From NCBI GenBank assembly GCA_022710975.1, contig JAKLGA010000017.1:62001-126000 (forward strand): a stretch of DNA of 64,000 nt. Direction: 5' to 3'. The stretch comes from Myxococcota bacterium. GTDB taxonomy: Bacteria > Myxococcota > B64-G9. Under the pieces are notes generated by a model. It searched no databases and was not told the origin of the DNA. It was given only the letters and a program-made list of their open reading frames with translations. Positions 1 through 8,886 of this stretch are shown here, in pieces. The first letter of the stretch is position 1. The number at the start of each line of letters is the position of its first letter. Made by a program: the position numbers and the translations under genes.

Positions 1-268
1 GCTGGTCGGCCCGGGGTCGGGGCGGCAGCCGCGGCGGGCGGGGCACGGCCGGCCGATCCGTGATCGGGCGGGCGTCGGCCACCGCCGCCGCGAAGAGATC
101 CTCCTCGCTCTCCGGCGCGGCGGGTTCGGGCGGGGGCGGGGGCGCCGGCCTGGCCGGGGCGGGCGCGGGCAGGCGCCCGGCGCTCGCCTTGAGCGCGGAG
201 AAGGGCTGGTGCCTGAACTCCGCCGGCGCGGGCGCGCCCTGGGCCCTGGACTTCTTGCGCTTGGCCAC
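1..268 (-). CDS. Smr-family protein, N-terminal part (runs off left edge)
   Basis: Read on the minus strand from a GTG at 268, nine bases after the stop of the Cys-repeat gene, this frame stays open to the window edge (89 codons). It begins MAKRKKSR, has a short PFSALKA motif near residue 20, then a long Ala/Pro linker and an acidic patch EEDLFAAAV followed by DARPI. This order, a basic start, PFS-LK, linker and then E-E-LF--A--D-RP, is what I know from the N-termini of small Smr (MutS2 C-terminal-like) nuclease-domain proteins. The Smr domain itself lies outside the window. The call rests on the N-terminal pattern only; a basic, Pro-rich hypothetical protein is the alternative. Confidence 0.45.
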   Translation of the reverse strand, partial: MAKRKKSRAQGAPAPAEFRHQPFSALKASAGRLPAPAPARPAPPPPPEPAAPESEEDLFAAAVADARPITDRPAVPRPPRLPPRPRADQ

Positions 269-277
269 GCGCGTGCC

Positions 278-3200
278 TCAGGGCGCGCACACGGACAGGA
301 ACCGCACGCCGTACCAGGTCTCCTCGGTCCAGCCGCCGCCCTCGCACTGGCCCTCGCACTGGATGCCGCACTGCTGGGACTGCTCCTCGGTGCAGTCGGG
401 CATGCAGATCTCCAGGCAGTCGTCCAGGCACGGGCAGGGCGGCTCGCCGGCGTAGTGCACCACCTCGGTGAACAGGGCGCCGTAGCGGCCGTTGGTGTAC
501 ACCGCCCCGGTCGGGCGCAGCTCACGCCCCATGTCCCACACCTCGCGGGCGAGCGTGATGGGCTTGAGCCCGATCGGCGCGCCGGCCGCGTCCAGGGCGC
601 GGAACATGTGCGCCTGATCCTCGGGGTCCGAGCCGCGCTCGGTCCAGAACACGCCCACCTGTTCGTTCAGGCCCATGGCCGAGGCCGCGCCGGATGCGTT
701 GCGGTTGACGGCCGCGGAGTCGGACACCTGGGTGGGGCCGCGCACCACGCCGCCGTCGGAGGACAGCCAGACCACGTAGGCCTCGCGCGCCCCCCCGTTC
801 TTGAGGGCGTCGAAGGACAGCAGGTAGCCGCCGTCGCGCGGCAGGAGCACCGGGTGCATGGCGTCGGTGAAGGGGCCGCTGATGGCGCCGGCGCTGCCCG
901 CGGAGTACCAGTCCATCCAGCTGCCGCCGGTGTAGCTCAGGCGCTGGACGCGGATGCCGTGGCTCGAGCCCGAGCCCTCCTGCCACACCACCACGAAGGT
1001 GTCGCCCGCGCCGAGGATCTCCAGGTCCTGCGGGTTGGAGGTGGAGGTCACGTCGTCCAGCCACAGGTGCCAGCCCTCGACGTAGCAGGGGTGGTCATTC
1101 CGGTTCCAGGGGTGCCAGACCCCGTCCTCGTCGGTCTCGCCCCACTGGCCCCAGTCCACCACCTCGCAGGGGTCGAAGAAGCGCACCTCCCCGTTGTAGT
1201 CCAGGGCCGCGGTCATGATCGTGTTGTCCTCGGCCCACACCAGCATGTAGGACGAGCTGGCGCGCGCCACGGCCGGCGAGCGGGGCTGCTCCCAGAACCG
1301 GCCCCTCAGCGAGTCCATGCCCAGGCCGTGGCTGCCGCCCGGATCGACGGGCATGAACACGACCGTCGACTCCATGGCCCACACCACGATGAACTGCCCG
1401 CGATCTCCATCCCAGAAGATGTCGGGCTCGTGTTCCTGGAACCACCACCAGGAGATGGACAGCTCCACGTCCTCGTGATCCGCGAGCGGGACCTGGTCCG
1501 CCAGCAGCCAGTCGTAGAACGCTTCGGCGCGCCCGCGCCGGTGATCCTGCCAGACCACGCCGACGTGCGGGCTGCCGGTGACCTGCGCCAGGCGTGGCCG
1601 GGTGCGCAGCTCCTCCTCGGCGGTCAACAGGATGCCGCTCCCCTCGCACTCGCAGCCGTCCTCGTACACGCCGTTCACGTCGAGGAAGGGAGCCAGGCAC
1701 GCCAGGATGGAGCACACGCCGTTCACGCAGCGCATGCGGGCCACGTGGGGCGGAGGCGGATCGCCCGGGCACACGTCGCAGGCCATGCACTCGGTCTGCT
1801 CCGGCATGCAGAAGCAGGTGATGTCGTTCGGGTTGCAGGTGCCGGCGCACACGCCCATCATGCAGATGCCGCCGGTGCCGCCGCCCACGTCCGAGCAGAC
1901 CACCCCGCACTCGCTGCAGTTCTCGGCGTCGGACATGAGATCCGCGCAGATCCCGCTGCACTTGGTCAGCCCCGGGGCGCACGAGTCGTCGCAGGTGCCC
2001 TGGTTGCACACCATCTGGCTGCCGCAGGCGTGGTTGCAGGCGCCGCAGTGCTCCGGGTCGAGGTTGGTGTCCACGCAGGCGCCACCGCAGTTGACCATGC
2101 TCTCGTCGCACTGATCGGTGCACTCGCCATCGCTGCACACCTCGGCGCCCTGGCAGCCGTTGCCGCAGGCGCCGCAGTTCTGCGGATCGCTCTCGGTGTC
2201 CACGCAGCGGCCCTCGCACTCCTCCTCGCTGGCGCGGCATTCCTGGGCGCAGATGCTCTGGCTGCAGACGTTGCCGCCCGGGCAGGCGTGGCCGCAGCCG
2301 CCGCAGTTCTGCGGGTCGTTGCCGAGGTCCACGCAGGCTCGGTTGCAGTCGGTCAGGCCCTCATCGCAGGCGCCTGCGCACAGCCCCAGGCTGCAGGCCT
2401 GGCCCTGCGGACAGGCCGTGGCGCAGTTGCCGCAGTGGGCTGGGTCGGAGCGCACGTCCACGCAGGCGCCGTTGCATTCCTCGAAGCCCGGCGCGCAGGT
2501 CTCCGCGCAGGCGCCCGTCTGGCAGACCATGCCCGGCGAGCAGGCCCGGTCGCAGCCGCCGCAGTGCGCCGGATCGGACATGACGTCCACGCAGCTCGCG
2601 TCGCACAGCACCTGGGCGCCCGGGCAGCGCGGCGTGCAGGCGCCCTGGGCGCAGATCTCCTCGGGCGAGCAGTACGTCTCGCAGCCTCCGCAGTGGTGCG
2701 GGTCGCTGCTGGTGTCCACGCAGGCGCCCTGGCACTCGCTGGCCCCGCCAGGGCAGCCCGCCCCGCACGCGCCGGCGCCGCACACCTGGCCCGCCTCGCA
2801 CCCCCGCCCGCACGCCCCGCAGTGGTCCGGATCGCTGTCCAGGTCCACGCAGGCCCCGCCGCAGGCCGTGTCCCCGTCCAGGCAGCTCCCCTCCAGGCAC
2901 TCGCCCCGCTCGCACACCTGCGACGGCGCGCAGCGCTGCCCGCACGCCCCGCAGTGGTCCGGATCCTCCCCCAGCGCCACGCACGCACCCCCGCAGTCCG
3001 TCTCCCCGACCCCGCAGCCCGCCCCGCACACCCCCTGGCTGCACACCGTGCCCGCCGGGCACCCCAGCCCGCAGCCCCCGCAGTTGAGCGGGTCGTGCTC
3101 CGTCTCCACGCAGCTCTGCGTGCAGGCCTGCGTGCCCCACGGGCACTCCGCCAGGCACTCCCCACGCCCGCACACCAGCCCCGCCCCGCACTCCCCCGCG

Positions 3201-4783
3201 CAGCTCCCGCAGTGGTCCGGATCGCTCGTCACGTCCACGCAGCCACCGCCACAGTTGATCGTCCCCGCCGGGCACGGCCCCGCCCCGCACGCCCCGCGCA
3301 GGCACACCTGGTCCGCCCCGCAGGCCACCCCGCAGCCCCCGCAGTTCCCGTGGTCCGAGTCCGGGTTCGAGCACCCCCCGGCGCAGCACTGCCGCTCCGG
3401 CCGGCAGGCCTGCTCGCACGCCCCGCAGTGCGCCTCGCTGCCCGCGAGATCGAAACAGCTCCCCGCGCAGTCCGTCAGCCCCGCCGCGCAAACCCCTCCG
3501 CACAGCCCCAGCGAGCACACCTGCCCGTCCGGGCACACCACCAGGCACCCGCCGCAGTGGTCGTGGTCCCCGCTCGCCTCCACGCAGTCGCCCTGGCACT
3601 CCTGCTGCCCGGGCGCGCAGCCCCCGCTGCACATCCCCAGCTGGCACACCTGGCCCGGCTCGCAGCTCTGCCCGCACCCCCCGCAGTGCTCGAAGTTGCC
3701 CACCGGGTCCACGCACGCCCCGCTGCACTCGATGGTCCAGTTCGGGCACACCCCCTCGCACACCCCTCCGTAGCAGGCCCCCTCCCGGCAGGCCTGCCCG
3801 CACCCCCCGCAGTGCTCCCGGTTGTTGTCCACGTCCACGCACCCCCCGGCGCAGGCCGTGGTCCCCGCCGGGCACCCGGCCGGGTCGCTCACGCACTGGC
3901 CGTGGAAGCACAGCGCGACGCCGCAGTCCGCCCCGCACGCCCCGCAGTGGGACGGGTCGCTCATCAGATCCGCGCAACTCCCCCCGCACTCCGCGAGCCC
4001 CGCCGGGCAGCTGTCCACGCAGGCCCCGCGCGCGCAGGCCTGGCCCGCCGGGCAGGCCACACCGCACGCCCCGCAGTGCTCCCCGTCGCTGCCCAGATCC
4101 ACGCACGCCCGCTCGCAGGCGGTCAGGCCCGGATCGCACCCCGCCGCGCAGGTCGCCCGGTTGCAGACCTGCTCGGCCCCGCAGGCGATGCCGCACCCGC
4201 CGCAGCTGCCGGGATCGCTGCCCAGATCCGCGAGCTGCCCGTTGCAGCAGTCCTCGTCCGGCTCCCCGGCCTGGCCGCAGCCCCCGCAGTTCGACGCGTC
4301 CGTGAGCGGGTCCGCGCAGCTCCCCTGGCAGCACAGCTCCTGGGGCCCGCAGGCCTGCCCGCAGGCCCCGCAGTTCGCCGTGCTCCCCAGCACGTCCACG
4401 CAGCCCGCGCCACAGTCGTCCTGGCCGGCTGGGCAGTCGGCCCCGCACTCCCCGCCCGAGCAACGCTGGCCCGCCGCGCAGGCGTGCCCGCACTCCCCGC
4501 AGTTCCGCTCGTCCAGCTCCAGGAACACGCAGTGCCGAGCGCAGTCCTGGGTGCCCGCCGGGCAGCCGCCCAGGCACAGCCCCTGGTAGCACACCTGCTC
4601 CTCGGGGCAGGCCTGGTCGCAGCCCCCGCAGTGCCCGGGATCGCTGGAGAGATCCACGCAGGCCCCGCCGCAGGGCCAGGTGGGCTCCTGGCAGGCGTTC
4701 TCCATGCCGCCGCAGTCGCAGCCGCTCACGCAGGCGGCCAGGGTTAGCAGGAAGACGAGGGTGCGGGGGAGGGACGTTTTCAT
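278..4783 (-). CDS. giant Cys-rich repeat lipoprotein (23 repeats) with C-terminal repeat-poor domain
   Basis: A 1501-residue predicted secreted lipoprotein. The ATG at 4783 follows a GGGAG ribosome site; an in-frame TTG 12 bases upstream is less likely. The signal peptide ends in an LTLAAC lipobox. Then come 23 tandem units of about 40 residues of the form CGGACVDLxSDPxHCGxCGxxC, GxxCxxGxCxxxCxxGxxxC, each with about eight cysteines. The C-terminal 450 residues have few cysteines and several Trp/Val-rich strands such as HVGVVWQDHR and FVVVWQEG, suggesting a beta-propeller-like domain, and the last 45 residues are again Cys-rich (PCPCLDDCLEIC). Such Cys-repeat proteins are frequent in myxobacterial genomes, but their function is not established; a surface structural or adhesive role is only inference. 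It has its own promoter at 4846-4875 and is followed closely by the Smr-like gene. Confidence 0.85.
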   Translation of the reverse strand: MKTSLPRTLVFLLTLAACVSGCDCGGMENACQEPTWPCGGACVDLSSDPGHCGGCDQACPEEQVCYQGLCLGGCPAGTQDCARHCVFLELDERNCGECGHACAAGQRCSGGECGADCPAGQDDCGAGCVDVLGSTANCGACGQACGPQELCCQGSCADPLTDASNCGGCGQAGEPDEDCCNGQLADLGSDPGSCGGCGIACGAEQVCNRATCAAGCDPGLTACERACVDLGSDGEHCGACGVACPAGQACARGACVDSCPAGLAECGGSCADLMSDPSHCGACGADCGVALCFHGQCVSDPAGCPAGTTACAGGCVDVDNNREHCGGCGQACREGACYGGVCEGVCPNWTIECSGACVDPVGNFEHCGGCGQSCEPGQVCQLGMCSGGCAPGQQECQGDCVEASGDHDHCGGCLVVCPDGQVCSLGLCGGVCAAGLTDCAGSCFDLAGSEAHCGACEQACRPERQCCAGGCSNPDSDHGNCGGCGVACGADQVCLRGACGAGPCPAGTINCGGGCVDVTSDPDHCGSCAGECGAGLVCGRGECLAECPWGTQACTQSCVETEHDPLNCGGCGLGCPAGTVCSQGVCGAGCGVGETDCGGACVALGEDPDHCGACGQRCAPSQVCERGECLEGSCLDGDTACGGACVDLDSDPDHCGACGRGCEAGQVCGAGACGAGCPGGASECQGACVDTSSDPHHCGGCETYCSPEEICAQGACTPRCPGAQVLCDASCVDVMSDPAHCGGCDRACSPGMVCQTGACAETCAPGFEECNGACVDVRSDPAHCGNCATACPQGQACSLGLCAGACDEGLTDCNRACVDLGNDPQNCGGCGHACPGGNVCSQSICAQECRASEEECEGRCVDTESDPQNCGACGNGCQGAEVCSDGECTDQCDESMVNCGGACVDTNLDPEHCGACNHACGSQMVCNQGTCDDSCAPGLTKCSGICADLMSDAENCSECGVVCSDVGGGTGGICMMGVCAGTCNPNDITCFCMPEQTECMACDVCPGDPPPPHVARMRCVNGVCSILACLAPFLDVNGVYEDGCECEGSGILLTAEEELRTRPRLAQVTGSPHVGVVWQDHRRGRAEAFYDWLLADQVPLADHEDVELSISWWWFQEHEPDIFWDGDRGQFIVVWAMESTVVFMPVDPGGSHGLGMDSLRGRFWEQPRSPAVARASSSYMLVWAEDNTIMTAALDYNGEVRFFDPCEVVDWGQWGETDEDGVWHPWNRNDHPCYVEGWHLWLDDVTSTSNPQDLEILGAGDTFVVVWQEGSGSSHGIRVQRLSYTGGSWMDWYSAGSAGAISGPFTDAMHPVLLPRDGGYLLSFDALKNGGAREAYVVWLSSDGGVVRGPTQVSDSAAVNRNASGAASAMGLNEQVGVFWTERGSDPEDQAHMFRALDAAGAPIGLKPITLAREVWDMGRELRPTGAVYTNGRYGALFTEVVHYAGEPPCPCLDDCLEICMPDCTEEQSQQCGIQCEGQCEGGGWTEETWYGVRFLSVCAP
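1850..4690 (-). repeat. tandem array of 23 Cys-repeat coding units of about 120 bp
   Basis: The units encode the HCGxC / NCGxC core 23 times. Several are nearly identical in DNA: the run cccgcagtggtccggatc recurs around 2817, 2948 and 3210. This points to expansion by recent duplication or gene conversion rather than only old divergence. Unit 4 lacks one of the usual cysteines (GGCGQAG). Confidence 0.85.
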
Positions 4784-4845
4784 GGCAGCTCCCAAGCGTT
4801 CGGGCGGCCCGGGTCAAGCCAACTGGTCACAAACTCGCGGGAAAC

Positions 4846-4875
4846 AGTCTAGCGGAAAGCGCGCGCGGATGGCAA
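4846..4875 (-). promoter_or_regulatory. sigma-70-type promoter of the Cys-repeat lipoprotein gene
   Basis: On the minus strand: TTGCCA (4875-4870), an 18-base spacer, TAGACT (4851-4846). The start codon lies 62 bases downstream with a GGGAG ribosome site. Both hexamers are close to TTGACA/TATAAT; not tested. Confidence 0.55.
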
Positions 4876-4907
4876 TCGGTCAGCTGGTCCGGGACTCGTC
4901 CGGCCCT

Positions 4908-6611
4908 TCAGGGAACGGGGAGGCCGTCGGCCTCCAGGCTGCTCGGGGCCGGGTTCCACAGCTCGGCGCTGGTGTGCACCAGGGTCCCGTCGGTGCCGCC
5001 CACGAACAGCAGCGTGCCGTCGGGCAACAGGGTGGCGGTGTGGCCGGCGCGGGCCACGCCCAGTTCGACCGGGGCCCCGTGCAGCCAGCGCAGGCTGAAG
5101 CCCTCCTCGGCCTGATCCCACTCCTCCAGGGTGCGCGACGCGCGGTAGTACAGCTCGGCGTCGTTGCTCCTGGCGTCGAGGCCGCCGGCCACCAGGGCCC
5201 GGCCCTCGCGGCCGAAGGCGGTGCAAGTGTGCAGGGCGCGGGCGATGAGCAGGCGGTGATCTGCGTCCAGCATCCGCAGGCGGTCCAGGCGAAGGTCGGC
5301 CAGGCCAGCCGACTCGAGCGGTCGCGGCACGAAGGGGGTGTCCTGGGACAGGAAGCGGGCGGGGAACACCCCGCCGGTCGCCAGCACCTGGCCCGGGCCG
5401 ACGCGGTCGCCGGCGGCCAGCACGACCGGCAGGCCATCGGCGTAGGTCTCGTCCACGAAGCGCGGCACCCGGCTGAGCAGCTCGCCGTCCTGGACCACCA
5501 GGACCTCGGCGAAGGGGCCGGGATCCTCCGTCGAGGTCGGCGCGGAGCCGCCCAGCACCAGGGCCTCCACGGGCGAGGCCCCGGGTGAGGAGAAGGGGAT
5601 GGCCAGCGCCCCCTGCCGCGGGGCGCCGAGCGCGTCGTCCCGGGCCACGATCGCCACGCCCTCCGGGGTGACCTGGACGAGCAGGGCCCGGCGCGTGGGC
5701 TGGCCGGCCTCGTCCAGGCCGCCGAGCAGGAGCAGCGCGTCCGGCCCCGCCGGCATGGCGGCCGCGAACAGGGTGAAGGGTAGCGCCTGGCGCTCCACCG
5801 CCCCGGTGAGCGGATCGACGATCTCCAGGCTGGTGGCCGCCTCGCCCGGCCGCAGGCAGGCGAGCGGGGAGCCCGGCTGTTCCGGGTCGCCGAAGGCGCC
5901 CTGCAGGCTGGCCACCTCGCAGCCGCCGGCCAGCAGCACCCGGCCGTCCTGCAGGGCCAGGGCGGCGTGCAGACCCCGTGGGTGGGTGAGGCCCTGGGTG
6001 AGCGCGGCGAAGGTCCCGGAGGCGGGATCGTACAGCTCCAGGGCGGAGGTGGCCTGGAGGGCGCGGCAGGCCTGGGCGCACTCGGCCGAGGCCCCATGCC
6101 GGTCGTAGCCGCCGGCCAGCAGGACCGGCCCGCCGGCCGTGCGCGTGGCGCTGTGCAGCATGCGGGCGTGGGTGGGCAGGCCCACCGTCTGGGTCACGTC
6201 TCCGCAGCGGGTGAGCAGCATGCTCACGCTCGTGGTCGCGCCGTCGCGGATGTCCACCCCCGTGGCCCGGCCGCACCAGGTGGCCTCGCCGCTGGACAGC
6301 GTGTAGCCCTGGAAGCTGACCACGCGGGCCTCGCCGATGGGCAGCCCGTCGATGCGGTAGTGCGTGGCGGCGAGGTCGGTGAAGTCCTGGCAGGCCAGGG
6401 CCTCGCCGCTCTGGCGCTGCACGCACAGGCGGAACGCGTCCATGCCCTCGGGCGGTTGCCCAGGCTGGGCCGCCGGGCCGAGGGGGCCGAGCGGCTGGCC
6501 GGCCACGAGGAGCTCCAGGGCGAGGTCCCCGCCGGGCGCGCAGCCGGTCAGGAGCGCCAGGCCGAGGATCAGCAGCTTCCGGGGGTTGGCCGGGGACCTG
6601 CGAGGAGACAT
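4908..6611 (-). CDS. Kelch/galactose-oxidase-like beta-propeller lipoprotein
   Basis: A 567-residue lipoprotein: ATG at 6611 (MSPRR), hydrophobic stretch and LLTGC lipobox near residue 22. From about residue 150 on there are repeating Kelch-like blades: motifs such as HSATRTAGGPVLLAGG, HAALALQDGRVLLAGG and HTATLLPDGTLLFVGG recur about every 50 residues, each with the Gly-Gly pair and an upstream (A/T)xLxDG(R/T)(V/L)L strand. Kelch-type propellers of this kind are usually cell-surface binding domains; no catalytic residues can be assigned. The gene is divergent from imuA, and its start lies only 38 bases from the imuA LexA box. The -10-like TATAGG ends six bases before the ATG, so the mRNA may be leaderless. 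Confidence 0.8.
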   Translation of the reverse strand: MSPRRSPANPRKLLILGLALLTGCAPGGDLALELLVAGQPLGPLGPAAQPGQPPEGMDAFRLCVQRQSGEALACQDFTDLAATHYRIDGLPIGEARVVSFQGYTLSSGEATWCGRATGVDIRDGATTSVSMLLTRCGDVTQTVGLPTHARMLHSATRTAGGPVLLAGGYDRHGASAECAQACRALQATSALELYDPASGTFAALTQGLTHPRGLHAALALQDGRVLLAGGCEVASLQGAFGDPEQPGSPLACLRPGEAATSLEIVDPLTGAVERQALPFTLFAAAMPAGPDALLLLGGLDEAGQPTRRALLVQVTPEGVAIVARDDALGAPRQGALAIPFSSPGASPVEALVLGGSAPTSTEDPGPFAEVLVVQDGELLSRVPRFVDETYADGLPVVLAAGDRVGPGQVLATGGVFPARFLSQDTPFVPRPLESAGLADLRLDRLRMLDADHRLLIARALHTCTAFGREGRALVAGGLDARSNDAELYYRASRTLEEWDQAEEGFSLRWLHGAPVELGVARAGHTATLLPDGTLLFVGGTDGTLVHTSAELWNPAPSSLEADGLPVP

Positions 6612-6617
6612 GGTCTG

Positions 6618-6647
6618 CCTATACCACGGGCCTGCACGGGGGTTGAA
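6618..6647 (-). promoter_or_regulatory. possible leaderless promoter of the Kelch-like lipoprotein gene
   Basis: Minus strand: weak -35 TTCAAC (6647-6642), 18 bases, -10 TATAGG (6623-6618), then six bases to the ATG. The -35 overlaps the -35 of the divergent imuA promoter, so the two promoters may compete or both respond to LexA. Confidence 0.35.
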
Positions 6648-6671
6648 TACTGTACGCACGTTCAGTATCCT
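6643..6671 (+). promoter_or_regulatory. imuAB promoter with embedded LexA (SOS) box
   Basis: TTGAAT (6643-6648), a 17-base spacer and TATCCT (6666-6671). The spacer is filled by CTGTACGCACGTTCAGT (6650-6666), which fits the M. xanthus LexA consensus CTRHAMRYBYGTTCAGS (recalled from the literature) at 15 of 17 positions. A LexA repressor bound here would occlude RNA polymerase. The same arrangement precedes dnaE2, with 16 identical bases CGTTCAGTATCCTGGG. Confidence 0.8.
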
Positions 6672-6707
6672 GGGCGGTGGAGGCGTGGCCTGGAAACCTC
6701 CCTGGAC

Positions 6708-7370
6708 ATGCGCGGGCTGGTGGACGAGCTGCGCCGGCGCCGCCTGGTGCAGACGGCCAGCTCCCTGGACGAGGCTCCCCCCGAGACGGTCGCCAGCGGG
6801 CTGCCGGCGCTGGATCGGGTGTGCGGTGGGGGACTGCCGCGCGGGAGGCTGAGCGAGCTCTGCACCGGCGCCTCGGCCGGTGCCGCGCTGCTGCACGCGC
6901 TGCTCCTGGCCGCCGGCGATCGGGGCGAGCTCTGCGCCCTGGTGGACGCCGGGGACGGGTTCGAGCCCCGCTCGGCCCGCGCGGCGGGGGTGGCCCTCGC
7001 CCGGGTGTTGTGGGTGCGTCCGCCGGGCCCCCGCGAGGCGTTGCGGGCCGCCGAGCTCCTGCTGGAGACGGGCGGGTTCGGGCTCGTGGCGCTCGACTGG
7101 GGGCGGGCGAAGCCGACGGCGCCCGCGGCCGCCTGGCTGCGGCTCGCGCGGCTCGCGCGCGCGGGCGGCGCGTTGCTGGTCAGCCTGGCGCCGGGCCCCA
7201 GCGCGGGCGTGTTTGCCGGGTTGTCGATCGAGGTGACCCGCTTTCGGCCGCGCTGGCGCGAAGCCGGGGGAGGGGGAGGGCCGCGCTGGCTGGCTGGCTT
7301 CGAGCTGGACTTCGCGCTGCGCAGGCGGCGCGGCGGCCCGGGCGCGGCGGGGGAGGCGCGCCGTGGCTGA
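6708..7370 (+). CDS. imuA: ImuA, RecA-like SOS mutagenesis accessory protein
   Basis: A 220-residue protein of the ImuA (SulA/RecA-related) family, the accessory part of the ImuA-ImuB-DnaE2 translesion mutasome. It starts MRGLVDELRRRRLVQ and then SGLPALDRVCGGGLPRGRLSEL, the typical ImuA/RecA-like entry strand, but the P-loop region (CTGASAGAALLHALL) lacks the Walker A Lys, so ATP binding looks degenerate, as in many ImuA proteins. The ATG at 6708 is the first plausible start in frame; its ribosome site is weak. The stop overlaps the imuB GTG by eight bases, so the two are translationally coupled. The upstream LexA box predicts induction by DNA damage. Identification rests on the pattern, size and position before imuB. 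Confidence 0.85.
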   Translation: MRGLVDELRRRRLVQTASSLDEAPPETVASGLPALDRVCGGGLPRGRLSELCTGASAGAALLHALLLAAGDRGELCALVDAGDGFEPRSARAAGVALARVLWVRPPGPREALRAAELLLETGGFGLVALDWGRAKPTAPAAAWLRLARLARAGGALLVSLAPGPSAGVFAGLSIEVTRFRPRWREAGGGGGPRWLAGFELDFALRRRRGGPGAAGEARRG

Positions 7371-8886
7371 GCCCGTCGGCGCGCCGGAGCGCATGGGCTG
7401 CCTGCTGGTGCCCGAGCTGCCGCTCGCGGCGCTCCTGCGGGCCGAGCCCGAGCGGGCCAGCGCGGCGCTCGCCGTGGCCGATGGCCCCGGGCCCCGGGCC
7501 TGCCTGCTGGCCGCCACGCCCGCGGCCCGGGCGGCCGGCGCGGCGCCCGGGCAGAGCGTGGCCCAGGTGCGCAGCCTGGCGCCGGGGCTGGAGATCCGGC
7601 CGCTCTCGCCCGGCCTGGTCCGCTCGGCACAGGCGGCGCTCCTGGACGTGGCGCGGGCGTTCTCGCCGCGGGTGGCCTGGCTGGCCGGGGGCGCTCCCGA
7701 CGGCGCGGCGCTGCTCGGGCTGGGAGGCCTCGAGCGCCTGTTCGGCGACGAGCGCCGCCTGGCCCAGGCCCTGGAGCAGGCCGCGGCCCGGGCGGGGCTC
7801 GGCGCGCGGGCGGGCGTGGCCCGCGGACCCGTGCTGGCCCACCTGGCGGCGCGGCTCGGCGCCGGGGTGGTGCGCGCCGGGGAGGAGCGGGCCTTCCTGG
7901 CGCCGTTGCCGGTAGGGCTGCTGGCCCCCTCGCCGGCGCTGCGGGCCCAGCTCGAGCGCTTCGGCCTCGAGCGCCTGGGAGAGCTGGCCCGGCTGCCCGC
8001 CCAGGGCCTGGGCCGGCGCCTGGGCCCGGAGGGCCTGCGCCTGTGGCGGCTCGCGCGCGGCGAGGAGCCGGAGCAGCGCCTGCAGGCCGACCCGGAGCCC
8101 GAGCGCTTCGTCGAGGAGGACGAGCCGGGTTGGCCGCTCGCCCAGCTCGAGCCGCTGCTCGAGGGGTTGCGCCCGCTGCTCGCGCGGCTGGCCGACCGGC
8201 TCGGCTTCCGCGGCCTGGCCGCGGGTCGGCTGCGGATCGAGCTGCGGCTCGAGGGCCGCGGGCGGGACGCGCGGGAGCTCGAGCTGGCCGCGCCCACCCG
8301 CCGGGTGGCCACCTGGCTGGAGCTCGCGCGCCTGTCCCTCGAGCGCACCCCGCCGCGTGCGGCCGTGGAAGCGCTGCGCGTGGAGGCGGAGCCCGCGACC
8401 GCGCGGCGCGCCCAGCTCGATCTGTTCGTCCCCGCCGGACCGGCGGGCAGCCGGCTGGACGAGGCGCTGGCCCGGCTGACCGCGCTGGCCGGCGCCGGGC
8501 GCGTGGGGGCGCCCGAGGTGCGCGACGATCACCGCCCCGAGGCGGTGGCCGTGGTGCCCTTCGGTCGCCCCCCGGCCGCGGGCCCGCCAACGCCCGGGGA
8601 GGCGGGGCGCCCGGCGTTGCCGCTCCGGGCGCTGCGCCCGGCCGAGCCGGTGGAGGTGGAGCGGGACTCCGCCGCGGTGGGCGTGCGGTTGCGCGCGCTG
8701 TGGGGCGCGCGCCTGCGCGGGCGGGTGCGGGCCCAGGCCGGCCCCTACCGGCTGGCGGGCGGCTGGTGGGAGGAGACGCCGCTCGGGCGGGACTACTACG
8801 ACGTGGAGCTCTCGGACGGCGGGGTCTACCGGCTGTACCGCGAGCACGCCACCGGCGCCTGGTTCGTGGACGGGATGGCGGGCTAG
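7363..8886 (+). CDS. imuB: ImuB, catalytically inactive Y-family polymerase homologue
   Basis: A 507-residue Y-family-like protein. GTG at 7363 is preceded by GGGAGG at 7351-7356. The N-terminal half (RMGCLLVPELPLAALLRAEP, then PGQSVAQVRSLAPGLEIRP) follows the Y-family palm but lacks the acidic catalytic triad (no DxDxFF or SxDE), as known for ImuB. A little-finger-like part follows (EDEPGWPLAQLEPLL). QLDLF at residues 351-355 is a good beta-clamp-binding motif, the known way ImuB brings DnaE2 and ImuA to the replisome. The tail (about 470-507, YYDVELSDGGVYRLYREH) is the usual ImuB C-terminus. The stop codon shares CTAG with the convergent DUF2505 gene. Confidence 0.92.
   Translation: MAEPVGAPERMGCLLVPELPLAALLRAEPERASAALAVADGPGPRACLLAATPAARAAGAAPGQSVAQVRSLAPGLEIRPLSPGLVRSAQAALLDVARAFSPRVAWLAGGAPDGAALLGLGGLERLFGDERRLAQALEQAAARAGLGARAGVARGPVLAHLAARLGAGVVRAGEERAFLAPLPVGLLAPSPALRAQLERFGLERLGELARLPAQGLGRRLGPEGLRLWRLARGEEPEQRLQADPEPERFVEEDEPGWPLAQLEPLLEGLRPLLARLADRLGFRGLAAGRLRIELRLEGRGRDARELELAAPTRRVATWLELARLSLERTPPRAAVEALRVEAEPATARRAQLDLFVPAGPAGSRLDEALARLTALAGAGRVGAPEVRDDHRPEAVAVVPFGRPPAAGPPTPGEAGRPALPLRALRPAEPVEVERDSAAVGVRLRALWGARLRGRVRAQAGPYRLAGGWWEETPLGRDYYDVELSDGGVYRLYREHATGAWFVDGMAG

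Noticed and set aside
209-4747. A 1512-codon open frame on the plus strand, opposite the Cys-repeat gene.
   Set aside because: Its composition (runs of Ala, Val, His, Arg, Pro) is the complement of the Cys-rich repeats; it has no domain motif and the minus frame has lipobox, ribosome site and promoter.
278-4783. EGF-like, tenascin or metallothionein annotation for the Cys-repeat protein.
   Set aside because: Spacing of the Cys and the CVDLxSDPxHCGxC core do not fit EGF or metallothionein patterns; such names come from low-complexity matches.
6677-6707. GTG starts upstream of the imuA ATG (6677 and 6685).
   Set aside because: Both are out of the imuA frame; the frames they open lack RecA-like motifs.
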